From Earliella scabrosa (lineage: Eukaryota > Basidiomycota > Agaricomycetes > Polyporales > Polyporaceae), in contig JABYQQ010000035.1 in NCBI GenBank assembly GCA_022605405.1, positions 124,001 through 188,000 on the forward strand: a stretch of 64,000 bases of DNA, written 5' to 3'. Positions 23,795-35,297 of the stretch are shown one piece after another. Each line of letters starts with the position of its first letter. The stretch's first letter is position 1. Under the pieces are notes generated by a model. That model saw only the letters and a program-made list of their open reading frames with translations. It was not told where the DNA came from and searched no databases. A program made the translations under genes and the position numbers.

Positions 23795-26190
23795 TCACAA
23801 CGTCTCCCCCGCCAACCACCGGTTCGCGAGCTCGAGCGACTCGACGGGCTTGTCGTACGGAGCCTGTCCACCGCATCCGCACAACACACATCCTGTCAGC
23901 AGAGCGATAACCCACGAGTAAGTGTACGCACCATATGCCCCGCTCCGGCGATCGTCGCGAACGTGAGCCCACCCCCGCTGCGCGTCAAACCAGCGGTCGT
24001 GCGCCCGCCGTCAGCGGACCACGGCTTAAGCGGCTGCGAGCGGAACTCCTCCTGCTTGCTCCACTCGAGCGCGAGCGTCATGCGCTCGTTCCCGATCTGA
24101 GGCCAGTTCAGCACTCAACACCAAGTCTTGCATGTGGAGAGCGAGCGACGCACCCAGTTGCAGATGTAGTCCGTCGCACCGACGTAGATGAGCGCCCGGA
24201 CGCCACGCTCAAGGAGCGCGCCGAGGAAGTGCTGCGCGGGGAAGCCCCAGTGGTCGAGGTGCGCGCGGAACGCGGCGTTGACGGACGGCGAGCTGTAGGT
24301 GAAGTTGCCGCGCGCGGGCGGATCGACGCCAAGCAGTTCCTGTGTGTGCGGCGCGCTGAGGAAGGTTCCGATATTCCTGCGAGGCGGGGTCAGGTGTAGA
24401 TAGGCAAGACAGGTGCTGAGGGAGAACGCAAGTAGTCCGAGACGAGAGGCGAACGCATACGTACTTGACGATGGGGTAGCATTCGGTGATGTTCGCGAGG
24501 CCCTTGCTAGTAGGTACGGAACCGAAGGGCGTCGGCGGCGCTCGTCAGCCGTCTGTCTGCTGAGTATAGATCACGCATGTGTATGGGACTGACCAAGGCC
24601 GTGCGCGATCGTAATGATTGAGATCTGTCCGAGCAGTTGTCTCAGCCAACTGTAGGCCGACGTCCATTCGGATGCGCACCTTTGAAGATCTCCGACATCG
24701 CGGTGGTGCAGAACGACGCAGCGGCCGCGCAGTCGATGCTATCAGTCCTGTCGACACAGGACTCCTCGTAGCGCTTGATGCAGCGAGGAACCTAGGAAGC
24801 AAAAGAGATTGTCAAGATCAACCCATTAGCAAGGCCGGGACCCCAGACCCGGGCGTGGACATGACGTACGAGCTGTTTCACGCGCACGCAGTCGCTGTAG
24901 AAGAGTGCCGCCGCCTTAACGAAGGTGAAGTGACCCAAAGTTCACTGGACGTACGCAATGCCCTGCACCGGGGGGAAGGTAGGGTCTTGACATTGTGCGT
25001 CGTAGTACGAGGGGAACATTGTCGCAAAATCCGTGCAGCCGTTTCCTGTCGCACTCTCCCTTCAGCTTCGAGAAACAGTTATGCGAGAATGGTTCTGGGC
25101 CGTACCGATCATGACAGATGTCAGGTTGAGAGGCGTCAACCCCGCTGCGACGAGCTCTGCGTTCTGATCGTAGATCTTCGCTGCGAACACGGGGATGTAG
25201 CGGCCCTGCGGAAAATGATAGAGTTCATGGTCAGCCATTCAACTGTAAAGAGATACTGGTGAAGGTACGTCAGCATGTGTACTCACCCCGTACGACTCGC
25301 CTGCGAGATGCAGCGCGCGTCCCTTGAACTTGGTGAAGTGCTCAAAGAAGATCGCCATGAACGCAGCGATGTCCTCCGCAGCTTCGTGTGTAGTGCTCTA
25401 CATGTATCAGTCATGATGTGCACTGTAACAAATGACAAATAACAAATAACAAATGTGAGCGACGTACCACTGATTCCCCGTACTCTGCATACGAGAACCC
25501 GACACCGACAGGCTGGTCGACGAAGAATACGTTCGCGTGCTCATTCCACGAGTATGGGTGCGGCTCGGTGCTGTTCGGGCCCGTCACCCGGCACGGTCCT
25601 ACGTCGCAAGACCACGCGGGCGGCGTCAGCATGTCTGGATGGGGCATCGCGGATTAAATGGATCTTCACGTACCGAGCTCCATGAAAAGCCCCATCGTAG
25701 AGGACGCGCCCGGGCCGCCGTTCGTCCAGAAAACAACGTCGTCCGTGTCGGGGTCGCGCCGACTCTCGAAGAAGTAGAAGAAGAGATGGCGGGCCTGCAC
25801 GTCGATGTAGCCCGTGTACGCTCTAGTTGCCGTAGGAAGGTGCATGAGAGGGTTGTTAGCCGAAGAGACTGAGATACGGGCCCGATAAGGCACTTACCGC
25901 ACCGTGCCGTCGCAGAAGTGGGACTGCTTGACGCGCACGTTGTGTCTAGGGAAGGCTGGGTGGCCGAGGACAGTGAAGTCGGACGAAGAGAGTGCGTCCA
26001 GGTCGCCGAGGGGCGTGAACAAGCCCGCGTCATACGTGGTGAACGCGTTCTCAGGCTGTCCTCCTCCAACATCAATGTTGGGGACTTGAAGGATCTGCCA
26101 GGCCTGTTGAGCGTCGGTAGTGACCGCTAGCGCGCCATACGCAGCAGCAATCTGCAGGGCTCCAATGAGAGTCGACGCAATAAACCTCAT
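23795..26190 (-). CDS. Serine carboxypeptidase (peptidase family S10)
   Basis: Thirteen exons: 25898-26190, 25674-25822, 25468-25598, 25287-25397, 25106-25205, 24955-25045, 24870-24894, 24680-24791, 24594-24624, 24465-24506, 24154-24376, 23932-24096, 23795-23863; 513 residues, phases all consistent. It removes C-terminal residues in the vacuole or outside the cell. Seen: signal peptide ([20 protein letters not shown]), substrate-binding NGGPGASS, catalytic Ser in GESYGGRY (split by an intron), GNGCTD, catalytic Asp in [11 protein letters not shown] and catalytic His in GAGHMAPYDKP. Most S10 enzymes have NGGPGCSS; here the Cys is Ala. Exons of 25, 31 and 42 nt make it easy to misannotate. Length is normal for the family. 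Confidence 0.92.
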
Positions 26191-28000
26191 GTTTTTGGTT
26201 CAATAGGAAGGAGATAGCGGCCGACGACAGCGACGTCGGGGGTCAAGTCAGCATGGGAACGCCAGCTCGAAGGGAGCGGTATATATATGAGCTGCCTGGG
26301 AGGGCGAAGCAATGGGCGGCGGGACGCACGGCCGCGGCCCGTACAAACCGGCGATATGGTGAGGCCATTGCACGGCTATTGCACGGTCGCAAAACAAGTG
26401 CGTTGGTAAGCTGTGACGCACGATTCCCACGCGCACGTGCTGTGACAAGGTCGTGTAGTGTCACTCTGAAGTCTCGCCTCATGCCAGAGGCCCAAGGCAT
26501 ATGTCTGCACGGTGCGTTGGTCTAGCACGATTAAACGCCGTCTTGTAGACGGTCATTCAAGCCGAAGGGATACCGGACCACCAGAGCATATTGCTACTCG
26601 CGGCCGAGACCCTTAAGGCTCAACTTGGGGCAATATGTATATAACGCCGAGTCGCGGACGTCTCGGGCGCTCCTGAGATGCAGTCAGAGCGAGCTTCGGA
26701 ATCAAACTGCTATCTACACATCTGAGTGCCTCTGAGATTGAGCGATGAGCACTTGTGTGCATGATGACGCCGAAGGCGCTCGTCTGACGCCAGCAGTTTG
26801 ACTTCGGAATTGAAGTGGCTCGTTGCAACCGGGGCGTCCCATGACTGTCGCGAGCAGCACGTTGCGCGAGATGCAAAGACGGGAGATCACGGGTAAGGGT
26901 CGTGAGGCGGGTCCGATAGGGAATGCGTTGAATGCGCGCGTGCAAGGACGAATGTTAACTCCGCCTTGGATCGTCTACGGCGTACGCTAAGTATCCTGTC
27001 ATTACAAGCGTAGCTTATGCAGACATGCCATGAGGCCAGAAGCAACACAGTACATACCTCTGACGAGTGAGCCAGGAAATGAGTGTGCAAGAAGAGCCGA
27101 GACTGTCGTGCCGGTACGGGAGCGGGTCTGAGACTCGGAGCCCGTTTGTCTGGGTTTGTCATCGTCTCCGAAACATGGCCTAGTGACCAATCGCATAGCC
27201 GCATGCTAGTCTATCAAAGCACAAAAATAGCACCGACACGAGCGTCGAGTGATCGAAATGAGTCGCGTGGGAGGTATCGAACTTCGTAGAACAAACTCAC
27301 TGTGTTCTTCCGCCCGGAGTCAGACGCGCTCAGTTACCTCAGTAAGCGGAGGTCGACAGCCACCAGTGACCATGCCCGAGCAGCGCGTCATCCCACCGCC
27401 AATTCCGTTAAGTTGAGCTCGCCTCCGACAGCAGTCGAATTCGACGTCCATGTCAAGAGAGAAGGCGAAGGCTATGCGCGAGAGCACATCTCCGTAGAAC
27501 TTCTGCATGTTGACCAGGCGAATGAGAGTGAGTGCGGATACGTATGTACTGATGACCTTGTACGCACCCACGAGCGCCATGACAGATGCAACTGCAACAC
27601 CTGCGAACCGCGCCCGACGAATGCCGACCTCGGGGACAATGCGCGCGTGCACCTAGACCGGGACCGCGCGAGCGCCTGTCGCACCCATTTCTAAAGCCTT
27701 GCGTCCGCCATAAGCGCGACCCTCTCATCCCCCCTAGCCCTACACCAGCTATCCGTCCCGCGCCCTCTTATTCTCATCCCGCACGACCATTCACACCCGC
27801 CGCCGCCCACGGGTGTCCTCACGACTTCACGTACCTCTCCACCACTACCACCGCGTCCTCACCTATTGTATTTGTACGCCCGCGAAGACCTTCGCACGTC
27901 TGCCGCTGTAACACCAAGCTGTATCAAACGAACGAGCAAACGTCTTAGTGCTCCAAAGACCTACGAACGTCCCATATCCACTCACGTCCACCGACAAGCC
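26191..28000. other. Intergenic region with one doubtful ORF
   Basis: 1.8 kb between the divergent carboxypeptidase and serine palmitoyltransferase subunit genes. On the minus strand at 27320-27652 a frame contains a plausible membrane segment (ARFAGVAVASVMALVGAYKV), but no family is recognised and start and splicing are unclear. Nothing else noticed apart from the TATA box listed separately. Confidence 0.35.
26280..26287 (-). promoter_or_regulatory. TATA box of the carboxypeptidase gene
   Basis: TATATATA, about 90 bp before the minus-strand start codon at 26190; position and sequence fit a core promoter. Confidence 0.5.
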
Positions 28001-28558
28001 ATGGGACACTCGACCGAGGATTGGAAGCGCGTCCCAAGCGCGGCCGCGGCACTGTTCGCCATCGACCTGCCCTACTGCCCGCCAAAGAACCCGATCGCCG
28101 CATTCCTCTGGCGGCGCAGGCTCTGGATCGAGGTCACCTGCGGTCTGTCCTTACTCGAGCCTTGGGAGAAGGTCATCACCTGTGAGTGCTCCGTCTTCTC
28201 CTTTGTCTCCTCTTGCCCTTCCACGCAAGCGCCCCACCGTCCGATGTGCCGCCCCGGTCGCGGTACGCGTTCACGCCTGGTCAAGCCCGAGTTCAGTTCG
28301 AGTTCGAGTATGCATCGAAGGAAGATAAGACGCTGACTTACCCTCTTTGTTATGCACACAGTGGCCATCTTTTACCTTCTCCTCACCCTTGTCGTCACTG
28401 CCGTATTCCAGTTCATGCCGCAACAAGCTCCGCGTCTGTATCACCGCTCGCGCTACTATCTCTTCGGCAGTGAGGGCGGCGTGTCCGTACCCGCGTCTAC
28501 GGGAGTGCGAAGGCTTGTAATAGGCTGGGCTGGTGAGCAAGTGGTGGGAGAAAGGTGA
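28001..28558 (+). CDS. Serine palmitoyltransferase small subunit-like protein
   Basis: Two exons (28001-28181, 28362-28558) give 125 residues. The key block LWIEVTCGLSLLEPWEKVIT followed by a hydrophobic helix (FYLLLTLVVTAVFQF) matches the SPT_ssu-like family, whose hallmark is LEPWE before a membrane helix. Role by family: stimulates the ER-bound serine palmitoyltransferase that starts sphingolipid synthesis. A preceding PPKNPIAAFLWRRR segment is usual in fungal members. The C-terminal tail of about 40 residues after the helix is not recognised. The intron is 180 bp. Confidence 0.78.
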
Positions 28559-29791
28559 CGGAGGGCGTGGAATATGGCGTGCGACATCCTTAATGCTATC
28601 TTGCACATTGGGATGTCGGTTCGCCGGGCTGTGGAGATAGACAGAATCGTCGTGCAGACATGAGATGCGCGCATTTGTACTTGTGCTTACGTTCAATTTT
28701 GGAACGACCCCGATCCACGTCGTCCATTCAGACCTCGACGCAAGGGTGAAATATGGACACCAACTCTAGATCTCCTGCATTTGCAAGGGAGTTCGGCTAG
28801 GTACCACCCAATGGTGACGCCGTGAATGTCTCGGTCAACGAAGGGGGAAGTTGAGGAGCTTGGGCGGGTCCCCTAGTCATAATCGGCACCGGGCCTGCGG
28901 TGGTGGTGTGTGTGTGGGGGGGGAATTCCCTGCGCGACCAGGGAGGCCCGGGATGGGCTTTTGCGGAAGCACGACAAGCTGCAGCTTGAGGGTGACATAG
29001 GGTGGATGGGGGGGGGGAATTCCCTGCGCAACCAGGGAGGCCCGGGATGGGCTTTTGCGGAAGCACGACAAGCTGCAGCTTGAGGGTGACATAGGGTGGA
29101 TGGGGGATGCGCACCCTCTCAGTATAATTGATGATGAAAGCTGCAAGACATGCTTGACCAGAGGAGTACAGTGGTGGCACGTCCACAGATGAATCCACAA
29201 CGACAGACAGCTAGTAGGAGCCAGCCGTGCTTACCAGTGCTTCCTCCTCCAATGCACGGGTGCGACCATCCCTGGTCGCGCATTCAAGATTCAGTCGTCC
29301 GCCTACCTGTTGCATACTAATGGCACAAGACTAAAGGCCGATGGAAGGAGGCGAAGCGGAAGGACAGGAGGGAGAACTTGAAGAGAGGGAAATGCGGGTA
29401 CAGACGCCCATCCGGTTTTCGGAGCTACTTCGGAGGCAGTACATATACATATGCGACTGATACTCGAGCTCGATTCTCCTCAGATTCTCCTCCACCAGTG
29501 GCATCGCTGCTCCCTATAGCCCCCGCTTTAGCGCCCGTGCTCTCGTTCTTTTACACGTTATCCGGCCTCAACGGCAACTCAAGCGATGTTGACGACAGTT
29601 GGAACATCGTACCCCGAGAGAGCATTTCAGACCAGACCGCTGACAACGCGCGCACTGGAGGACACTTTAGTGACCTTGCACGTGCACTTATCAATAATCA
29701 GACACACATACTGGTTTCAAGTTCCTGGATGGCCCAGGGCGCTGTAGCAACGAACATCATGAGTGTTAGTACAACAACGGCGCACCAATCT
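28559..29791. other. Intergenic region with tandem repeat and doubtful ORF
   Basis: Contains the two-copy tandem repeat listed separately. A plus-strand frame at 29378-29812 (144 codons) has no recognised domain and no clear promoter; it could be a small gene or chance. Otherwise nothing seen. Confidence 0.35.
28915..29104. repeat. Two-copy 95-bp tandem repeat
   Basis: GAATTCCCTGCGC begins at 28923 and again at 29018, and the following bases through GACATAGGGTGGATGGGGG are almost identical (CGACCAGG against CAACCAGG). Each unit holds the 12-bp palindrome AAGCTGCAGCTT and the short inverted pair CCCTG/CAGGG, and starts with a G-run of variable length. Confidence 0.9.
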
Positions 29792-30065
29792 CTAACACCC
29801 TACCCAGAATGACCGCGGACAGTGATTAGTCTCACAGTCAACTTCCACGCTTGCCTGCAGAGAGTTGGAGCTCTGGGACAACTTGATGCGGAATGGTGGT
29901 ACTTCGGTCCTCAGTTCATTATCATATTGATCAAGGATCTTCCGCGGGGCCGCCGGCATCAGAAATACGGCGAGATACAGAGGGTAAATCACAAGCGCAC
30001 CTTCAGTGTCTCATTTGATGAATGGCGCACAGTACTTGCTGGACAGTCCAAGCTTTGACACGGAT

Positions 30066-31449
30066 CTAAATGAACAAGTCCCGGTTTTCAGATGCAAGTC
30101 CTGTGGATAGAGAATAACGCATACTTACTCGGCGAGCAGCGACGACACCACCGAATTTTCACCGATACTAGTCGCTCCAAGTTCAAGCTTGGTACGTGAC
30201 TCTTCCACCACGAGATTGTCTCGCATGTGTAATGCTCCTCCAGCTCAAGGCATATCTCTTTTATAAAACGACAATAGCCGACTAGCCGCCGTGTGGTGGG
30301 TGACCAAAGCAGTCGCAGCAAATCTTCACGAGTGATGTGGTAGTAGCCCGCTATAGCGCAACACTGGTGGGGCAGCGGATCCGGTACTGGTCGAATAGGG
30401 GCTAAGATGACGTGCAGCCTTTGCAAGCTCAAGCCAGGTGGGAGATAGGACAGTGTCATACGGATGAGTTTATAGTCTTCCGCCCGCCTTGGATGTAGAC
30501 GTAGAACAACAATGCGCAGTTGATGAAAAATGCTGATGCAGTCTAGCATGTTCACTAACCATTGTTGTGGGAATGACACATTCAGGATGAAAGGTCAGAG
30601 AATCTCACCTGAAAGTCCCGAGAACAGATCCAAAGTCAAAGTTGTCACGCTGACCCCAAATGCGCCTTTGAAAGGAATCTCCACTGGTGATATCGAGGAG
30701 CTACGACCAAGCTAGAAGTGATCAACAAGTTGGATCAGATGTTGTGCGAAACAAGCTGTAGGCGAAGTTGGCTTTACCGGCAACGTTAAATTGACTAGCT
30801 TGCTGCATACTTGCATGAGTGAGATATCGCCCCTTGTTGCAGGGCCCAACCAGGAGTTGGCACTCGTTGTCCGAGTCCTTGCAGGGAGCTTCCCTACTAT
30901 GGCAAGCCTGGATAACCCCGGTATGGACCAGATAGTCGTGAACAGAGTAGCAATCCTCAAGTTGCGAATGGAGAGGGTAAGATCGCTGATCCCATTCCAG
31001 ACTTTCACTGTACGGTCGAGGTAGTATGGCGGGTAGTGCTTCCAGTCCACATTGGAACAATCGAGTCGTTGACAAGTAGGAAGACGCTTTCCGGCAAATA
31101 GAGAGGCGAAAGGGATGCAAGGTTGTTCAACTGTCGGTTGGACAATCACCTCAACGACCATTTGGGGTAGATAAGGACATCTGCGAAAGATATCGATGTT
31201 GTTGTGGACTTGGGAACTCCGTTGGAGGATTATTTGCGAAAAGATGTTGAGCCGACTGCGAGGAACCCATGCCTTGCACACTAAGGTGCAGGTGTGCCAT
31301 GTCGCGATAGAATCGCTGATCGACCTTGGGTTGTAGCACTGGTCTATAGTTTTCTCCCAGACCTCGATGGGAACTGCGCTGGAGAGAATAGGGACGAGGA
31401 CGGTGGGATTCGATTTGGAGAGAGTTGCGGAAAGAGGATCCGATGGCAT
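30066..31449 (-). pseudogene. F-box-like gene with in-frame premature stop
   Basis: From the ATG at 31449 the protein starts MPSDPLSATL and has an F-box-like segment SSAVPIEVWEKTIDQCYN then HTCTLVCKAWVPRSRLNIFS. The frame meets TAG at 30712-30714, yet continues open in the same frame (SPVEIPFKGAFGVSVTTLTL) to a good donor at 30608. It splices in phase to the exon at 30554-30129 (NMLDCISIFHQLRIVVLRLH, typical of polypore F-box relatives). The continuing coding signal on both sides suggests a nonsense mutation rather than a natural end. The last exon is uncertain: the best in-phase choice (30100-30066) needs a 28-bp intron. Confidence 0.65.
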
Positions 31450-32532
31450 GGCATGCCCTAGTAATTGGCGGGGGAAATGAGTTGTCGTTTGAACAGCGAT
31501 TCGCGTGAAGGGCGGTCTTAAGAACGCTTCTACGCGTTGGCAGTCAATTTATCGATAAACGCTTATGTGTCAGTGACAAAGGCACTGGATAGCGTTCACC
31601 CTGTCATGGCAGCGTGAGATCCACCGAGCCTCCTTTCAACCGTAGCGCCCGAGCTGATAGTCATCCTCGAGGAAACGTTGGTCATGACAAGGTGGACCGA
31701 CCACTTGTAGGAATAAATAAGTACCCTGTGTTTGGAGAGTAGCGCTGAACACAGTCACCCACCTCTCGACTGTTGTTATTGGGACCGTGGCGACTGCCCA
31801 CATCGGTGATACTGCATGCAATGACGAACCATAAGAGAGCCCGGGAGATACGGCAGTGGGTATTCGTCCGTGTCGAACAGATATCAACGCCGCGACATGT
31901 CGCTGATGTATGCACGGACCACACCTCGTCATGGAAGTTTGAATGTTGATACCGAGATAGATATATACCCTCCTCTACGACCCCAGCGAATCAGTTCTTT
32001 GTCACTGTCAAACTAAAAGAACGTATGGATGCGCACGCAGATCTTACAAAGCAACCGGCCCGCCTGCAACGTCGAGTCAGCCCCTAATATCAACGCCGAT
32101 GCGTGCATAGCCCGTGAGGGTTGGGGAAAGCGGTGGGACGATGCAACCTGAAGTCGACTTTCCGACTCTCCTGCCCGCAATCGACCACTCGAGCAGTCGC
32201 GTCGCATTCGAAGGCTCGCACCCATCCCCACGCTTGCACCACGGACGCGGGTGAACAACATAGGTACGGGCTGATATCAGAGGTTGGAAGTGCTTACTCC
32301 GTGCGAGGCGCGCATGTATCGTACATCTACGCGCTGACTTGAGCTGTACGGACTAGCGCTTGACCTGCCAGCAGTTAATCGGAGAAGGCAAGTTGGAATC
32401 GAGGTATGTCACAGCGAAGACATAGATGTTGTACACCGTCGCAGAGAAAGAAAGGGGGAAAGAGACAAGTGCGTAGCGGAGACATCACACATCCACAGCC
32501 CAGGTCCACCCCAGCACCGCCCACACCCTCGT
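31450..32532. other. Intergenic region, no gene seen
   Basis: About 1.1 kb upstream of the F-box-like gene and downstream of the BEM46-type gene. Open frames lack motifs. No repeats noticed. Confidence 0.4.
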
Positions 32533-34833
32533 TCACAGCGCCTCCATGAAGTGCGCGATCGTCGACCAGTACCCCTGCTGCACGCACGTATCGTCTGCCA
32601 CGAAACCATCAGGCCCCTCCCAAGCACAATCACGAACAAAAACGGATCACGTACTGTGCGTGCCATGCTCGAACTCCACAAACCGCGTCAGCGTCTTGCC
32701 GCCCGGGCTCTTCACGCTCTCGTCCTTCGCGACCTCCGCGCCCTCCGCCTCCGCGCCCCCCGGGCCCCCACTCGTGCGCACGCCCCCTGGCACCCGCTTC
32801 TCGACAAGCTCCCACAGGCCCTGCATGTGCTCCCGGGGCACGACCTCGTCCTGGACGCCGCTCAGCAGCAGCATCGGCAGCTCAGCAGGGAGGAGCGGGA
32901 TCTTGGACGCCGAGTCCCACTTCTGGTGGCAGAGGAATGCGAATGGCCCGAGTACGGGCAGGGCAGAGGGCACGAGGCGCGGGAGCGAGAGGAAGGTGTT
33001 CTCGAGGATGAGCGCGCGGATCTGTGCTCCGGCGGGAGACGGGCGGATGAGCGGGCGGACGAAGGGTCGACTGGAAGACATTGACGTACCGCGTGTTGGT
33101 TCCGGCTCGCGAGGTCTATTGCCACCGCGCCGCCGATAGACTGGCCGTAGAGCACCTGCGGGCCCATCAGCCGCGAAGTGGACACAAGCAGGGAAGTGTC
33201 GCTTACAATCTGAGTTTTCGAGAGGTACTCGTGCGACTGGACATAATCGAGCGCGCATTGGGCGTCTATGCGAATACCTGCTCGCAATGTTTGTCAGGAG
33301 GTGGCACCTTTCGTTCCACCGACGAAGTACGAACCCTTCTCAGACGGGTTTCCCTCAGACAAACCGTACCTGCAGACAACATGTCGTCAGGCAACACGCT
33401 CCACGGTAATAGGCCAGATAGAGTTTCGGACTCACCCTCGGTATGAAAGCATGAGCACGTTGCAGCGCATCTTCACGTAGAAGACTTTGGCGAGTGGTAT
33501 CCGGTGGCCGACATTTCCGCCGTTTCCATGGAACATCAGAACTGTCGGTCGTCGTGCAGCGAACTATAACTCTGGACGTCAGCGAGCTAGTACAACACGG
33601 GCATGGGACGAAACAGATATGGGAATTCGAACTCGTACTCATTCATGGCAGAAGGTAAGTCATCTTAACGGGTCACGCCGTCACACAAACCCATTGGGCG
33701 AAGTGTCTGTTACCCGTGCCGCTGTACCATCCTACGCCGAGATGAGGAGGCAGAAGTATTCAGGTATATGCGCCCTCACGAAGAGATTCATGCAAGATAG
33801 AGTAGGATGCAGGCAGACCGCATATATGCATGTCGCATCTTCCAGCACGCAAACCCGTTGCGTGAAAGATCTGGGACCTGCGAGGCTTCCGACCGCAGCC
33901 TCTCCGTAACGTCCTGCACTGGAATCAGGAGGCAGAGGCTTTCCGGTAGATGCACCTCCCGTGAAGACTCCCATACAGGAGAGTGAAGACGCACATGGAC
34001 CGCATACATGCAGGTCATCCAGCTCGCCCGGCGGATGAGGCTACAGAGTCGAACTGCGTGCCGTTGAAGCCAGTCCTTTCGGACTTGTCGTTTCCCTTTG
34101 CTTCCACAGACGGGGGACGGACTTTGCGGCACAACATCCGCCATCCTGCCATGTGAGCACGACGGCTAAGGCCGTGTGCATCCTGGTGACTGTCACCGGT
34201 GTGTGCGTATGCATTCGTGGCACGCGACACGGTCGAAAGATACGTCGCTCCGAAGACGCAGCGGCAGACGGGACGTGCAACGCAGCGAGGGTAGGGAGGC
34301 TGGAGGGAGACAGTGAGATACGCACCTCTTCGTTCGTCTCCTCCTCTGGGCTACTCACACGTAGCGCGCCATGGTTCGGCAACTCCTTCCGTTGAGTGAG
34401 CAGATAGCACCGCAGGGTGACGCCATCTGGCGTGGTCAAAGGGAGGTCTTGATACGGGAGGTCGAAGTCGGTCGGCACTGGGACCTCTGCACTGAACGCG
34501 TGAGCAATGCATGGAAGAGGAAGACAGCGCGGCAGCGATACGCACCTGTGCGAGAGCCCGGGGGAAATGCAGAGGGATAGATGAGGTAGTTCTGGCCGAA
34601 GAATAGCAGTCCAACGCCTGCGCAGACGGGCGTCACACGACAGGATATGATAATTCATAAGTCCGAGCGTCCGACCCATAGAATGCAGAGAACCTGGAGC
34701 GTACCGACTGTGCCTATTCCCGCTGCGGTCGCGGCCGTTCCCTGCGCGGGGATGAGCAAACCGGATGCTCGGAAGTGGAACTGGCCTCGCTCACTTTCGC
34801 AAAGCTCTCGAGGGTGGGAAGGAGACCAGACAT
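32533..34833 (-). CDS. BEM46/ABHD13-type alpha/beta hydrolase
   Basis: Ten exons: 34795-34833, 34705-34741, 34546-34617, 34326-34486, 33436-33563, 33335-33369, 33207-33277, 33090-33155, 32655-33021, 32533-32594; 345 residues with consistent phases. Family: membrane-anchored serine hydrolase (yeast YNL320w, fission yeast Bem46, human ABHD13) of unclear substrate. Seen: an N-terminal hydrophobic anchor (AGIGTVGVGLLFFGQNYLIY), LMFHGNGGNVGHR, nucleophile in GQSIGG, a catalytic Asp in SGVQDEVVP and His in EFEHGTHNDTC. The first exons are tiny (39 and 37 nt). An insert rich in Gly/Ala (GGPGGAEAEGAEV) sits before the Asp-His end. Intron 4 is 762 bp and holds a diverged internal duplication. Confidence 0.9.
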
Positions 34834-35288
34834 GGCGGGAGTCGAAGAGGCAGCCTGACTGCAGCTCCAGAGGCCTGAGTCGCGATTGTGGCGGGCGTTC
34901 TGGAACGGCTGTTTGTGCATGTTGTGCAACGGCTTCCACCCGTAGCGCCCATAACGCGTGGGAACACGAACTCTATCTCCACGTTGCCTTCTGCCGCCTG
35001 CACTTTCCCAAGTTGAACCAGGTTGAACCCAACCTTGAGTTAGTTCGACACAGTCCAAGTCCTCGACGCGTTACCATGTCCAGTCACTGTTCCAGGCTGG
35101 TGTCCGTCAACCTCTGCGAACAAGCATGCTAATCCTGCCCTTCGAACGCCTTTGCTGTGCGAGCGCGCTCGACTAAACGAGAGCCGTTCCGCCGGTGTGC
35201 AGAACGTTCGGTAGAAACGGGACCAATGCCTACCCTTCCGTACCCGTTTCTTCTCCTCCTCACTTCCACCGCACGAACTTTCATGGGC
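34834..35288. other. Intergenic region, no gene seen
   Basis: Upstream of the BEM46-type gene and left flank of the inverted-repeat element; should contain the promoter. Nothing else recognised. Confidence 0.35.
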
Positions 35289-35297
35289 TCTATCGTG

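Noticed and set aside
27320..27652. Minus-strand ORF with one hydrophobic segment
   Set aside because: No recognisable family and no clear start; insufficient to call a gene.
28915..29104. CRISPR-like repeats
   Set aside because: Only two adjacent copies of 95 bp with no spacers, in a eukaryotic genome; a tandem duplication.
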